Source of the DNA: Heyndrickxia camelliae
GTDB taxonomy: Bacteria; Bacillota; Bacilli; Bacillales; Bacillaceae_C
Length of the DNA stretch: 64,000 bases
Direction: 5' to 3'
NCBI RefSeq assembly: GCF_002844575.1
Contig: NZ_PIQO01000003.1
Coordinates: forward strand, 248,001 to 312,000
A program made the translations under genes and the position numbers. The number at the start of each line of letters is the position of its first letter. Position 1 is the stretch's first letter. Of the stretch, positions 46,641 to 55,662 are shown one piece after another. Below the pieces are notes generated by a model. The model was not told the DNA's origin, made no database searches, and saw only the letters and a program-made list of their open reading frames with translations.

Positions 46641-49518
46641 TTACAAGCCACATTTTAATTGGGCATGGCAATTATCACAAGTATTGCATCCGCCAATTTC
46701 CTTTACTGTTCCTTTTCGGCATACCGGACATGTATTTCCAATTTCTGATCCAATTGTGACACTTGTTGAACGTAAATCTTGGATAGTATCCACTAGAACA
46801 ACTGCCGGTTTTTCCTGTTCTTTTACGTTAACATCTTCATCAAAATGATTTTCTTCTGCCTTTAATGTTAGAACTTGAGAATCGCGGCTGCCGTCAACAT
46901 ATACTGTTCCGCCTTTTGCTCCACCTTTATAGAGACGTTCATAGACCTGTTGCACCTGTTCTACGGTATATCCTCGAGGAGCATTTACCGTTTTCGAAAT
47001 AGAGCTGTCAATCCATCGTTGAATCACACACTGAACATCTGCATGTGCTTCTGGTGCAAGCTCCATCGCAGTTGTAAACCAGCTTGGCAGTTGATTAGGA
47101 TCTGCTTCCGGATGTTTATCAAGATATTCTTGAACAATCTCTGCTTTTACTTCAATAAATTTACCTAGGCGTCCGCTTCTATAGTAAGTAAAGGAGAAAT
47201 AGGGTTCTAAGCCTGTTGAACAGCCAATCATGGTTCCTGTTGATCCGGTTGGGGCAACGGTTAATAAATGGGAATTACGAATTCCATTAACTAGAATCGA
47301 TTGTCTAATGTCTTCTGGCATTTTACTCATATATCCTGTCTGGATAAACGCATGGCGCAATCTGATTGTTTCTTCTTCTGTTTCTCCCACTAAAAATGGG
47401 AAGCTTCCCTTTTCTTTTGCAAGTTCAATGGAAGCACGATATGCTGTGGTAGCAATCGTTTCGATTACCTTATCGACAAGAATGTTTCCTTCTTCAGAGC
47501 CGTATTCTTTTTCACAGTAAATCAATAAGTCAGCAAGTCCCATTACACCAAGACCCACGCGGCGTTCACCTAGTGCTTGCTTTTTATTTTCTTCCAGGAA
47601 ATATGGTGTTGCATTAATCACGTTATCCTGCATTCTTACGCCAATTTCAACCGTTTTCTTCAACTTTTCAAAATTAACAGTTTTATTTTCTTTGTCTGCC
47701 ATTTGTGCTAAATTCACTGCAGCTAAGTTGCAGACACTAAATGGAGCCAGTGGTTGTTCCCCACATGGGTTTGTCGCTACGACTTTTTGTCCGTATGCCT
47801 TTGCATTGGTCATGTCGTTTGCATTATCAATAAAGAAAATACCTGGTTCTGCTGAATATGTGGCACATATATTGATTAAATTCCACAATTCTTTTGCTTT
47901 CATTTTCCGGTATGTTTTGACTTTATGCCCTAGTTTTTCCCATTCACGAACATCTCCAACTTTATGCCATTCTTGATTATAAATCTCCATTTCTTCTGGA
48001 CTGTAATTTTCAACATCAGGGAAACGAAGCTCATATTCAGCATCTTGTTCAACAGCATCCATGAAATCTTTTGTCAAACATACAGAAATATTTGCACCCG
48101 ATAAGAATTCTGGATTATGGACCGTATATGTTCCACCGGTAGTTAATTTTTCCTGAGCATCTTGTAAGATGCTTTCGCTGAAACCGCCAAGACCAGGTAT
48201 CGACTTATAGTTCAATATTCCTTGGTACATTGCTTTTTCTTGCTCCGTTAACGGTGTAAATTTCAACTTTTCTTTTGCATGTTTTTTGATGGTTTCATCA
48301 TTAGTTGTCTCAAGCAAATATCTAAGTATACGAGGATTTTGCATTTTGGAAATAATGAATTCCACAATATCCGGATGCCATGCAGACAACATAATCATTT
48401 GAGCCAAAGTGTTACGTTGATTCGTTAAATCAACTCTCTAAGTCACCTTAGAGTTCAGACCATATCTTACACTCCTCTGAGTGTCCTCGCTCTTCGGAAT
48501 CACTTCATTCCTACTCTACTCACTTCCACAAAAATTGTGTGCTTTCGATGGTCGTTGAACCTTCACCATTTAACAGGTGCTTGGCTGCTGATTGTCTTTA
48601 TCCACTTACTGTTTTTAAGCATTCACGCATACCGTTTCCAGTTACGTTGTAGCCAGTAAGTCATAAAAAGAGTTCCCAGCAATTCACGAGGTTTATTTAT
48701 AGACGAGGCACTTAAGCTAATTTACCACGTCTTGAACCACCTTGTTCAACAAGATGTGTCAGTTTTGCGATATCATCCAGCCATGAGACAGAGCCTGATG
48801 ATTTTCCATTTACTCCTTTTGCTAATGTATTTCGTGGGCGAAGGGTTGAGCCGTTTGTTCCGACACCGCCGCCTCGGCTCATGATTTCCATTACTTGCTT
48901 CCGGTGATTAGAAATACCTTCGCGGGAATCCGCAACAAACGGCATCACGTAACAATTAAAATACGTTACATCCGTATCTGCTCCCGCGCCATATAATACC
49001 CTTCCGGCGGGGACAAAATTTAAGTTTACTAATTCTTGATAGAATTTCTCAAACCATTCTTTACGCTTTTCCTCTGTTTTCTCAACAGATGCTAAACCTG
49101 TTGCGTTACGTTTCGCAATTTGCTCATAGTAAACTTCTAAAGGCTTTTCAATTACGTCAATAGAGCGAACAATTAAGCCTGTTTCGATTTCGTCTGGATC
49201 GTCCAGTGCGCTTCGATACTCCTCATCAATCAAAACTTTAGCAACATTTTTTTCCCAATCTATATCTTGGATGAATCCTAATCCTCTGGCAGGGAATTTA
49301 GGATCTTCTTTGATAGTTAAAACAACGAAATCACCAGCAGTAAGAGTAATTTTTTTTGTATCCTTGAATGCATAGCGGTCAATCATAACAAGGCGGGATA
49401 CCCCTTTATGGGTGATGTGCATGTCGGAAGAAATCGGATGTACTTGAGGAAATAGACTAATATCCTTATTCAATCTCTCCATATCAATATTCATTTTTGT
49501 GGTAAACGCAACAGACAT
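46641..49518 (-). CDS. nrdJ: B12-dependent class II ribonucleotide reductase, split by a group I intron
   Basis: Makes deoxyribonucleotides with adenosylcobalamin and needs no oxygen. Exon 1 is 49518-48724 (265 codons, ending GGSRRG) and exon 2 is 48404-46641 (587 codons, beginning AQMIML). The join restores SRRGAQMIML, the continuous family sequence, and 852 residues. Without splicing, translation stops three codons into the intron. Redox Cys in TYFNCYVMP, catalytic NPCGEQ with Asn477, Cys479 and Glu481, and the second redox Cys in FSVCNLAAVNL are present. The C-terminal tail has four Cys in two CxxC pairs (CPVC, CDNC) plus a terminal Cys. NrdR-like boxes lie upstream. Confidence 0.95.
48405..48723 (-). 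ncRNA. Group I self-splicing intron in nrdJ, no endonuclease ORF
   Basis: The 319-nt intervening sequence follows an exon ending in T and itself ends in G, as group I introns do. The exon end ACGTGGT pairs with GCCTCGT (48703-48709) as P1, with the required G-U at the splice site and one U-U mismatch. Core elements are P (AATTGCTGGGAAC, 48670-48684), Q (AATCAGCAGCC, 48583-48593) forming P4 by GCTG/CAGC, and R with GACCAT (48548-48553). S (AAGATATGGTCTGAAC, 48453-48468) gives P7 by ATGGTC. CTCTAAG/CTTAGAG (48435-48452) is a P9-type hairpin. There is no room for a homing endonuclease. Confidence 0.93.
48712..48723 (-). other. In-frame stop of unspliced nrdJ
   Basis: Reading exon 1 into the intron adds Lys-Leu-Ala and then TAA, so an unspliced message gives only a 268-residue N-terminal fragment. 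A TTG at 48407 could restart translation in exon 2 but lacks a binding site. Confidence 0.85.
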
Positions 49519-49617
49519 TTTGACAACTCCTTCATATATCTATCAATTTCTAACTCTAGCAGGTCAACTCTTAGATGTATTTACTTATAATAAAGTATCA
49601 TAAATCCAATTCCGAAA

Positions 49618-49663
49618 TCAACATATAGTATCTAAAAAACATAAATATATACTACATATAGTT
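49618..49663 (-). promoter_or_regulatory. Paired NrdR-like boxes upstream of nrdJ
   Basis: On the minus strand AACTATATGTAGTA (49650-49663) and TACTATATGTTGA (about 49618-49631) share CTATATG with 33-bp spacing, about three helical turns. NrdR, the ATP/dATP-sensing repressor of ribonucleotide reductase genes, binds such paired AT-rich imperfect palindromes. They lie 100-145 bp before nrdJ. No cobalamin riboswitch is seen. Confidence 0.6.
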
Positions 49664-49735
49664 TTCAGGGTGGCATTTGTCCCTTTTTGTCAAATGATGA
49701 ATAAAGCAAATTTAAGAGTTTGAAGGAGAGAAACT

Positions 49736-49843
49736 ATGATTAAAGTGAAGAAACCCGGAAAATTAGATAATTTCCCATGTTGCAAAAGAAAAATCAATTT
49801 GAATCCCGATAATAAAAGGATAATCTACCTTTTTTCCATGTAA
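49736..49843 (+). CDS. Possible 35-residue Lys-rich peptide
   Basis: A 35-codon ORF with a good GAAGGAGAG site 5 nt before its ATG in the nrdJ-yqhL gap. The product is basic with a Cys-Cys pair (FPCCKRK). It has no family that I recognise, no clear terminator, and could be spurious. The rest of the 49519-49996 gap contains the NrdR-like boxes and AT-rich leader of yqhL. Confidence 0.35.
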   Translation: MIKVKKPGKLDNFPCCKRKINLNPDNKRIIYLFSM

Positions 49844-49996
49844 TAAAAATATAAATATTTTTGTTGAAATGAATATTTATTTATATTAGTAAGGAAACTT
49901 TCTTTATCTTTTAACGAATTAAGAAAATGTTTTGATTCATGAAGCTCTGACGAATATAATAGATATAGTGTTACTCGTAGAAAGGAGCAAAAAAAA

Positions 49997-50377
49997 TTGT
50001 CACAATGGTATTTTTTTATCATCGTAGTAGTTGCGATTCTTGCTTATACTCTTTATAACTATTTTGCACAAAAAAGAATCGTCAAAACATTATCTGAGGA
50101 GCAGTTCAAAGAAGGCTACCGAAAAGCGCAGCTTATTGATGTCAGGGAACCAAATGAGTTTGATAACGGTCACATCCTCGGTGCTCGAAATATTCCTCTA
50201 TCCCAAATTAAAATGAGAATGAAAGAAATTCGCCCGGACAAACCTGTATACCTATATTGTCAAAGCGGAATGAGAAGCGCTCGAGTAGCTCAAATGCTAT
50301 ACAGAAAAGGATATAAGGACTTATATCAATTACAAGGCGGCTTTAAGAAGTGGACAGGCCGTATTAAAGCAAAATAA
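49997..50377 (+). CDS. yqhL: Membrane-anchored rhodanese (YqhL)
   Basis: Sulfurtransferase-like protein with one N-terminal membrane helix (about 4-22) and a single rhodanese domain, 126 residues. The active-site loop is CQSGMRSAR with Cys near 92, and the fold shows LIDVREPNEFDNGHILGARNIPL. Translation starts at a TTG after AAAGGAG. It lies close to the glycine cleavage genes as in B. subtilis, but the lipoate ligase gene lipM and mntR found there are not present here. Confidence 0.92.
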   Translation: MSQWYFFIIVVVAILAYTLYNYFAQKRIVKTLSEEQFKEGYRKAQLIDVREPNEFDNGHILGARNIPLSQIKMRMKEIRPDKPVYLYCQSGMRSARVAQMLYRKGYKDLYQLQGGFKKWTGRIKAK

Positions 50378-50379
50378 CG

Positions 50380-50408
50380 AAAACCGCAGAAGAACTGCGG
50401 TTTTTTTT
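50380..50408 (+). terminator. Terminator of yqhL
   Basis: AAAACCGCAG / CTGCGGTTTT with eight T, just before the next gene's binding site. Confidence 0.9.
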
Positions 50409-50432
50409 AAAATGAAGGCGGGTGGCAAAGCT

Positions 50433-51230
50433 GTGTTTATTAACTCCATACAATGGAAGGGGATAGACTCTAGACGTGATTATCCTTTTTCATTACCGAT
50501 CTTTGAAAAATTTCAGTCCATTCATTTCAATAAACCTATAACTATCTTTATTGGAGAAAATGGCAGTGGTAAATCTACTTTTCTAGAAGGAATTGCAGCT
50601 GCTTGTCAGCTTCCTGCAGCAGGCGGTGTGGAAGTAAGTGATGACCCTGATTTAATGCATGCTAAGGAATTGGCGGATTCATTTACATTAAAATGGAAGG
50701 TGAAAACTAAAACAGGTTTTTTTCTTCGAGCAGAGGATTTTATCTCCTTTACGAAGAGGATCAAAGAAATGAAATTAGAAGCGGAAAATGAGCTGTCCGG
50801 AATAGAAGATACATATAAAAATAAATCTGCTTATGCAAAATCTTTAGCAGCACTGCCACACAAAAGAACCTTGTTTGAACTAAATCACTTCTACCGGGAT
50901 GGTCTGGAAACTCGATCACATGGTGAGAGTTTCATAGACTTTTTTCAGTCTCGAATCAAACCAAATGGCTTATATTTACTTGATGAACCTGAGGCACCAT
51001 TATCTCCAATGCGCCAACTTACATTAATGAGTATTATCCTCGATGCTGTAAACAGTGGTTCACAATTTATCATTGTCACCCATTCTCCAATATTAATGGG
51101 CATTCCGAATGCAGATATTTATACTTTCGATTCCCATCCTCCGAAACATATAGCTTTTGATGAAGCAGAGCATGTTCAGATTACAAAGCAATTTTTGGAA
51201 GCACCACAGCGTTTTATAAAATATCTATAG
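50433..51230 (+). CDS. AAA/ABC-type ATPase of unknown role
   Basis: A 265-residue ATP-binding protein of the RecF/SMC-like single-domain type, with Walker A FIGENGSGKSTFLEG near 40-54, Walker B YLLDEPEAPLSP, and the H-loop IIVTHSPILMG. A short helical insertion lies in the middle (about 105-140). The start is set at the GTG of 50433, 7 nt after AAGGCGGGTGG; an ATG at 50412 overlaps that site and the yqhL terminator. Such proteins occur alone in many genomes. No partner nuclease or toxin lies next to it, so function is open. Confidence 0.85.
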   Translation: MFINSIQWKGIDSRRDYPFSLPIFEKFQSIHFNKPITIFIGENGSGKSTFLEGIAAACQLPAAGGVEVSDDPDLMHAKELADSFTLKWKVKTKTGFFLRAEDFISFTKRIKEMKLEAENELSGIEDTYKNKSAYAKSLAALPHKRTLFELNHFYRDGLETRSHGESFIDFFQSRIKPNGLYLLDEPEAPLSPMRQLTLMSIILDAVNSGSQFIIVTHSPILMGIPNADIYTFDSHPPKHIAFDEAEHVQITKQFLEAPQRFIKYL

Positions 51231-51238
51231 TATACAAA

Positions 51239-51271
51239 CTAAAGACCTCTCGTAATGAGAGGCCTTTATTA
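51239..51271. terminator. Bidirectional terminator between the ATPase and gcvPB
   Basis: AAAGACCTCTC / GAGAGGCCTTT around GTAAT lies between convergent genes. Confidence 0.88.
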
Positions 51272-52732
51272 TTATGCTTCTTGATATTTTAAAATTGGCT
51301 TACGTGCTGCTTGTGTCTCATCTAGACGTTTGATGACAGTATTATGTGGAGCTTCTTGAACAATCTCAGGATTTTCTTCCGTCTCCTTCGCAATTTGGAT
51401 CATTGCGTCAATAAAGGCATCGAGAGTTTCTTTTGATTCTGTTTCTGTAGGTTCAATCATCATACACTCTTCTACATTTAGCGGGAAGTAAATAGTAGGC
51501 GGATGATATCCAAAGTCTAACAGTCGTTTTGCGATATCTAATGTACGTACACCTAATTTCTTTTGACGTTTACCGCTTAATACAAATTCATGCTTACAAT
51601 GACGATCGTATGGCAGATCATAATATTCAGCTAATCTTCTCATCATATAATTCGCATTTATAACTGCATTTTCTGTAACAGCTTGTAACCCATCTGGACC
51701 CATAGTACGGATGTATGTGTAAGCTCTAACGTTGATTCCAAAGTTTCCGTAGTATGGTTTTACGCGACCAATGGATTGTGGACGATCATAATCAAAAGCA
51801 TATTCGTCGCCATTTTTTACAATAACCGGTTTCGGCAAGAATGGAATTAATTCTTTCTTCACACCAACAGGGCCGGAACCAGGTCCACCACCGCCATGCG
51901 GGCCAGTAAATGTTTTATGAAGATTTAAATGCACCACATCAAATCCCATATCTCCAGGGCGCGCTTTCGATAATACCGCATTTAGGTTTGCACCATCATA
52001 ATACAATTTCCCACCGGCACCGTGTACAATTTCCGCCATTTCAAGAATATTTTCTTCAAAAAGGCCAAGGGTATTTGGATTTGTCAGCATTAATGCAGCT
52101 GTATCAGGTCCGACTAAGCTTCTTAAATCCTCTAAATCTACTAGACCATTTTCATTGGATTTGACGGTAACCGTTTCAAGTCCAGCAACAGTAGCCGATG
52201 CAGGATTCGTACCGTGAGCAGAATCCGGAACAATTACTTTTGTTCTCTGAGTGTCTCCATTTGCCTCATGAAAAGCACGAATCATCATTAGTCCAGTCCA
52301 CTCACCATGAGCACCAGCTGCAGGTTGAAGGGTTACTTCGTCCATGCCAGTAATTTCAATTAAATGTTCTTGTAAATCAAATAATAATTCTAATGCCCCT
52401 TGAACAGAACTTTCATCTTGTAATGGATGAATATGGGCTAGTCCCGGGTAACGAGCAACAACTTCATTAATTTTAGGGTTGTATTTCATCGTACAAGAAC
52501 CCAGCGGATAAAAACCAGAGTCTACTCCATGGTTACGCTTTGACAATGCTGTATAGTGACGCATTATATCCAATTCAGCTACTTCCGGTAGATTCGGTTC
52601 CTCTACACGCAAATAATCTGTTGGAAGATATTCCGTAAGTTCTGTTTCAGGTACATCTAACTCAGGTAGACTATAACCTACACGGCCTGGTTTTGTAATT
52701 TCAAAAATAAGTGGTTGATTTGCATTATTCAT
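51272..52732 (-). CDS. gcvPB: Glycine dehydrogenase (decarboxylating) subunit 2
   Basis: PLP-bearing half of the P protein, which decarboxylates glycine and transfers aminomethyl to the H protein. The 486 residues show [25 protein letters not shown] and the PLP lysine in [17 protein letters not shown] near 272. Overlaps gcvPA by 8 bp. It is the last gene of the gcvT operon. Confidence 0.97.
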   Translation of the reverse strand: MNNANQPLIFEITKPGRVGYSLPELDVPETELTEYLPTDYLRVEEPNLPEVAELDIMRHYTALSKRNHGVDSGFYPLGSCTMKYNPKINEVVARYPGLAHIHPLQDESSVQGALELLFDLQEHLIEITGMDEVTLQPAAGAHGEWTGLMMIRAFHEANGDTQRTKVIVPDSAHGTNPASATVAGLETVTVKSNENGLVDLEDLRSLVGPDTAALMLTNPNTLGLFEENILEMAEIVHGAGGKLYYDGANLNAVLSKARPGDMGFDVVHLNLHKTFTGPHGGGGPGSGPVGVKKELIPFLPKPVIVKNGDEYAFDYDRPQSIGRVKPYYGNFGINVRAYTYIRTMGPDGLQAVTENAVINANYMMRRLAEYYDLPYDRHCKHEFVLSGKRQKKLGVRTLDIAKRLLDFGYHPPTIYFPLNVEECMMIEPTETESKETLDAFIDAMIQIAKETEENPEIVQEAPHNTVIKRLDETQAARKPILKYQEA

Positions 52733-54074
52733 GGCTATCCCCCAATTCCTCTACGAAGTTATCAATTTCCTCTTTCGTGCGAAGCTCTGTTACTGCAATT
52801 AGCATATGATTTTTTAATTCGGGATAATCTCTGCCTAAATCATAGCCGCCAATGATGCCTTTTTCTAATAATTTCTGGTTAACTTCTTTCACAGATTTAG
52901 AAAGCTTAACAACAAATTCATTAAAGCTTGGTCCTGTAAAAGCAATGTCAAATCCATTATCTTGGAAAACACGCTGAGCATATTGGGTTTTATGAATATT
53001 TTGGGAAGCCATTTCCTTTACGCCTCTTTTGCCTAAAGCTGTCATGGCAACAGATGCAGCCAGCGCATTTAATGCTTGATTTGAACATATATTAGATGTA
53101 GCCTTATCACGCCTAATATGTTGCTCACGTGCTTGCAAGGTTAATACAAAGCCTCTCTGTCCATTTTCATCTGTTGTTTGTCCCACTAGTCTTCCTGGTA
53201 CTTTTCGCATTAATTTATTTGTTACAGCGAAATATCCACAATGAGGCCCACCAAATGCAGACGGAATCCCAAATGTTTGCGCATCTCCGACAACGATATC
53301 AGCTCCAAAAGAGCCCGGAGGTGTTAATATTCCCAATGCAAGCGGATTACTTGAAACAACAAATAGTCCTTTAAATTGATGAGCAATTGGTTCAATCTCC
53401 TTAAGAGGTTCAATTTGGCCGAAAAAGTTTGGATACTGAACAATAACAGCAGCAACATTGTCATTCATTTCTGCTTTTAAGCTTTCTAAATTGGTAACAC
53501 CATTTTCATGTGGAATTTCAACCACTTCAATGTACTGGCCTTTTGCATATGTTTTTAATACTTCACGAGATTCAGGGTGTACCGCTTCAGAAATAAGAAC
53601 TTTCTTCCTCTTTGTTTGTCCGCACGCCAACATTGCTGCTTCTGCAAGTGCTGTACCACCATCATACATAGAGGAATTGGCTACATCCATACCGGTTAAT
53701 TCACAAATCATCGTTTGAAATTCAAAGATTGCCTGTAATTCACCTTGAGAAATTTCAGGTTGGTATGGAGTATAGGCTGTATAAAATTCTGATCTCGAAA
53801 TGACATGATCCACAATGGTTGGAATGTAATGATCATATACACCTGCCCCTAAGAAGGAGACATTTTGTTTTAAATCGGCATTTTTAGAAGCAAGTCGAGA
53901 TAATTCTTTTAATAAAGCCGTCTCCGATTTTGCCTTTTTAATATTATATTGACCTTGAAAACGAACTTTTTCTGGAATGTCTTGAAATAATTCATCAACA
54001 GAGTCTACCCCTATTGCTGCCAGCATCTCTTTTTGATCTTGTTCTGTCATCGGCAAATAACGATGCATTGTCAT
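52725..54074 (-). CDS. gcvPA: Glycine dehydrogenase (decarboxylating) subunit 1
   Basis: Non-PLP half of the split P protein. The 449 residues begin [15 protein letters not shown] and include [24 protein letters not shown] and [10 protein letters not shown]. The start is set at the ATG of 54074, 9 nt after GGGAGAG; upstream residues in the longer frame are not family-like. It begins about 20 bp after gcvT. Confidence 0.95.
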   Translation of the reverse strand: MTMHRYLPMTEQDQKEMLAAIGVDSVDELFQDIPEKVRFQGQYNIKKAKSETALLKELSRLASKNADLKQNVSFLGAGVYDHYIPTIVDHVISRSEFYTAYTPYQPEISQGELQAIFEFQTMICELTGMDVANSSMYDGGTALAEAAMLACGQTKRKKVLISEAVHPESREVLKTYAKGQYIEVVEIPHENGVTNLESLKAEMNDNVAAVIVQYPNFFGQIEPLKEIEPIAHQFKGLFVVSSNPLALGILTPPGSFGADIVVGDAQTFGIPSAFGGPHCGYFAVTNKLMRKVPGRLVGQTTDENGQRGFVLTLQAREQHIRRDKATSNICSNQALNALAASVAMTALGKRGVKEMASQNIHKTQYAQRVFQDNGFDIAFTGPSFNEFVVKLSKSVKEVNQKLLEKGIIGGYDLGRDYPELKNHMLIAVTELRTKEEIDNFVEELGDSHE

Positions 54075-54093
54075 GTTTCGGTTCTCTCCCATC

Positions 54094-55197
54094 CTATTTT
54101 TTTACCCTTTTATAAAATGGTGTTGGCACAACTTTAGCCTTTAATAATTTCCCGCGTATTTCCACGTTCACTTCTTGGCCAATTTCACTATTCTCAATAT
54201 TGAGCAATGCGAGCCCAATATTTGTTTTAAATGTTGGTGATTGCGTTCCTGACGTCACCTCACCAATTTCAACATCTTTCGCAAATACTTTGTAGCCATG
54301 TCTTGGAATGCCTCGGTCCATCATTTCAATCCCAACCAATTTCCGTTTCAGACCATTTTCTTTTTGAGATGTTAATGCATTTTTTCCAATAAAATCGGCT
54401 TCTTTTCCTAGTTTCACCGCAAAGCCAATTCCAGCCTCCAATGGTGAAATTTCTGCTGAAAGTTCTTGTCCATATAGCGGAAGAGTCGCTTCAAAACGAA
54501 GTGTATCTCTCGCACCTAGACCACACGGTAATATTCCTTCTTCACTGCCTGCTTGTAAAATAGCATTCCACAAGCCAACTACATCTTCTCTATTGCAATA
54601 AATTTCAAAACCATCTTCCCCTGTATATCCTGTTCTAGAAACAAGTGCAGAAGCAACTGATAAGTCCACTTTGGAAGAAAATTTAAAAAATTTAATTTCC
54701 GATAAATCCTTGTTTACTGCCAACTTTTGGAGAATCCCTTCCGCTTTCGGTCCTTGGATAGCAAGTTGTGCAATGCGGTCAGAAATATTTTCAAGGATGA
54801 CGTCTCCTTCTACATGTTTCTCTAACCAGGCAAAGTCTTTTTCGATATTCGCAGCATTGACAACTAATAAGAAATCTTCTGCTGAATTTCTATAAACCAG
54901 TAGATCATCAACGGTCCCGCCATTTTCATAGCACATTGCATTATATTGGGCTCCGCCGTCTACGATTTTCGCAATGTCATTTGTCATCATTTTTTGTAAA
55001 AAGTGTAAACTGTCTTTACCTTTTACCGTGAATTCTCCCATATGAGATACATCAAATAATCCTGCTTTCGTTCTTACGGCTTCATGCTCTTCCTTTATGC
55101 TGGAAAATTGCACAGGAAGCTCCCATCCGCCAAAATCAATTGTTTTTCCACCATATTCTTTATAAGTATCAAATAATGGTGTTCTTTTTAATGGCAT
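54094..55197 (-). CDS. gcvT: Aminomethyltransferase (glycine cleavage T protein)
   Basis: Transfers the methylene group from the H protein to tetrahydrofolate, making 5,10-methylene-THF for FolD. The 367 residues show [10 protein letters not shown] (catalytic Asp region), [22 protein letters not shown] and [29 protein letters not shown] site precedes the ATG. A glycine riboswitch controls it. Confidence 0.97.
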   Translation of the reverse strand: MPLKRTPLFDTYKEYGGKTIDFGGWELPVQFSSIKEEHEAVRTKAGLFDVSHMGEFTVKGKDSLHFLQKMMTNDIAKIVDGGAQYNAMCYENGGTVDDLLVYRNSAEDFLLVVNAANIEKDFAWLEKHVEGDVILENISDRIAQLAIQGPKAEGILQKLAVNKDLSEIKFFKFSSKVDLSVASALVSRTGYTGEDGFEIYCNREDVVGLWNAILQAGSEEGILPCGLGARDTLRFEATLPLYGQELSAEISPLEAGIGFAVKLGKEADFIGKNALTSQKENGLKRKLVGIEMMDRGIPRHGYKVFAKDVEIGEVTSGTQSPTFKTNIGLALLNIENSEIGQEVNVEIRGKLLKAKVVPTPFYKRVKK

Positions 55198-55261
55198 TCG
55201 TTTTCCCCCTCATTTGATCGTTGATTCCTTACTATGTCCCATTGTAGGTGCCGCAAAGACC

Positions 55262-55468
55262 AAAAAAAAGACAGAAAAACTCTACGTATTATTAACTGAG
55301 TTTCTCTGTCCTGTAACCTGAAAGTTTACCATCGTAATGGTTTTCCTCTTGGGTGGCTTATAAAAGCACTCTCCAGAGTTGCGTCAAACAAGAGTCTTTT
55401 TGCCTGAGAGATTCACAACTTTCGTTATTTGCTCCTTCGGCGCTGCCTGCCGGGCAGTCTCTCCCCTT
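55262..55468 (-). promoter_or_regulatory. Tandem glycine riboswitch upstream of gcvT
   Basis: On the minus strand the first aptamer shows GGGGAGAGAC, GCGCCGAAGGAGCAA and CTCTCAGGCAAAAAGAC. The second shows GGAGAGTGCT, CCACCCAAGAGGAAAAC and CTTTCAGGTTACAGGACAGAG. An expression platform follows with the stem GACAGAGAAACTC / GAGTTTTTCTGTC (55270-55310) and eight T (55262-55269). Glycine binding to both aptamers prevents termination in Bacillus. The remaining gap to 55662 holds the AT-rich promoter region of yqhH. Confidence 0.93.
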
Positions 55469-55662
55469 ATTCTCATTCGCCTATATTAAATTAAAAAGTG
55501 GGCATACTAAGAATTAACGAAAATGTCATGCTTTACATTATGTTTAAGCTATTTTCATCCTATCATTAAACAATTATTTCAGCAATCATTTTTGGCGTAG
55601 ATAACTTTAAGTTTTTAAACTACATTATCTTTCTCGGATGATAAGTATAAGGAGTGGCATAA

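Noticed and set aside
48405-48723. nrdJ split explained as a frameshift or pseudogene
   Set aside because: The two parts join exactly in frame after removing 319 nt, and the insert has group I core elements and correct borders; both exons are otherwise intact with catalytic residues.
48405-48723. Inteflike (intein) or group II intron in nrdJ
   Set aside because: The insert has stop codons in frame, so it is not an intein, and it lacks the group II GUGYG start and domain V; its pairings fit group I.
49519-49996. Cobalamin riboswitch upstream of nrdJ
   Set aside because: I searched by eye for the B12-box and conserved aptamer segments on the minus strand and saw none.
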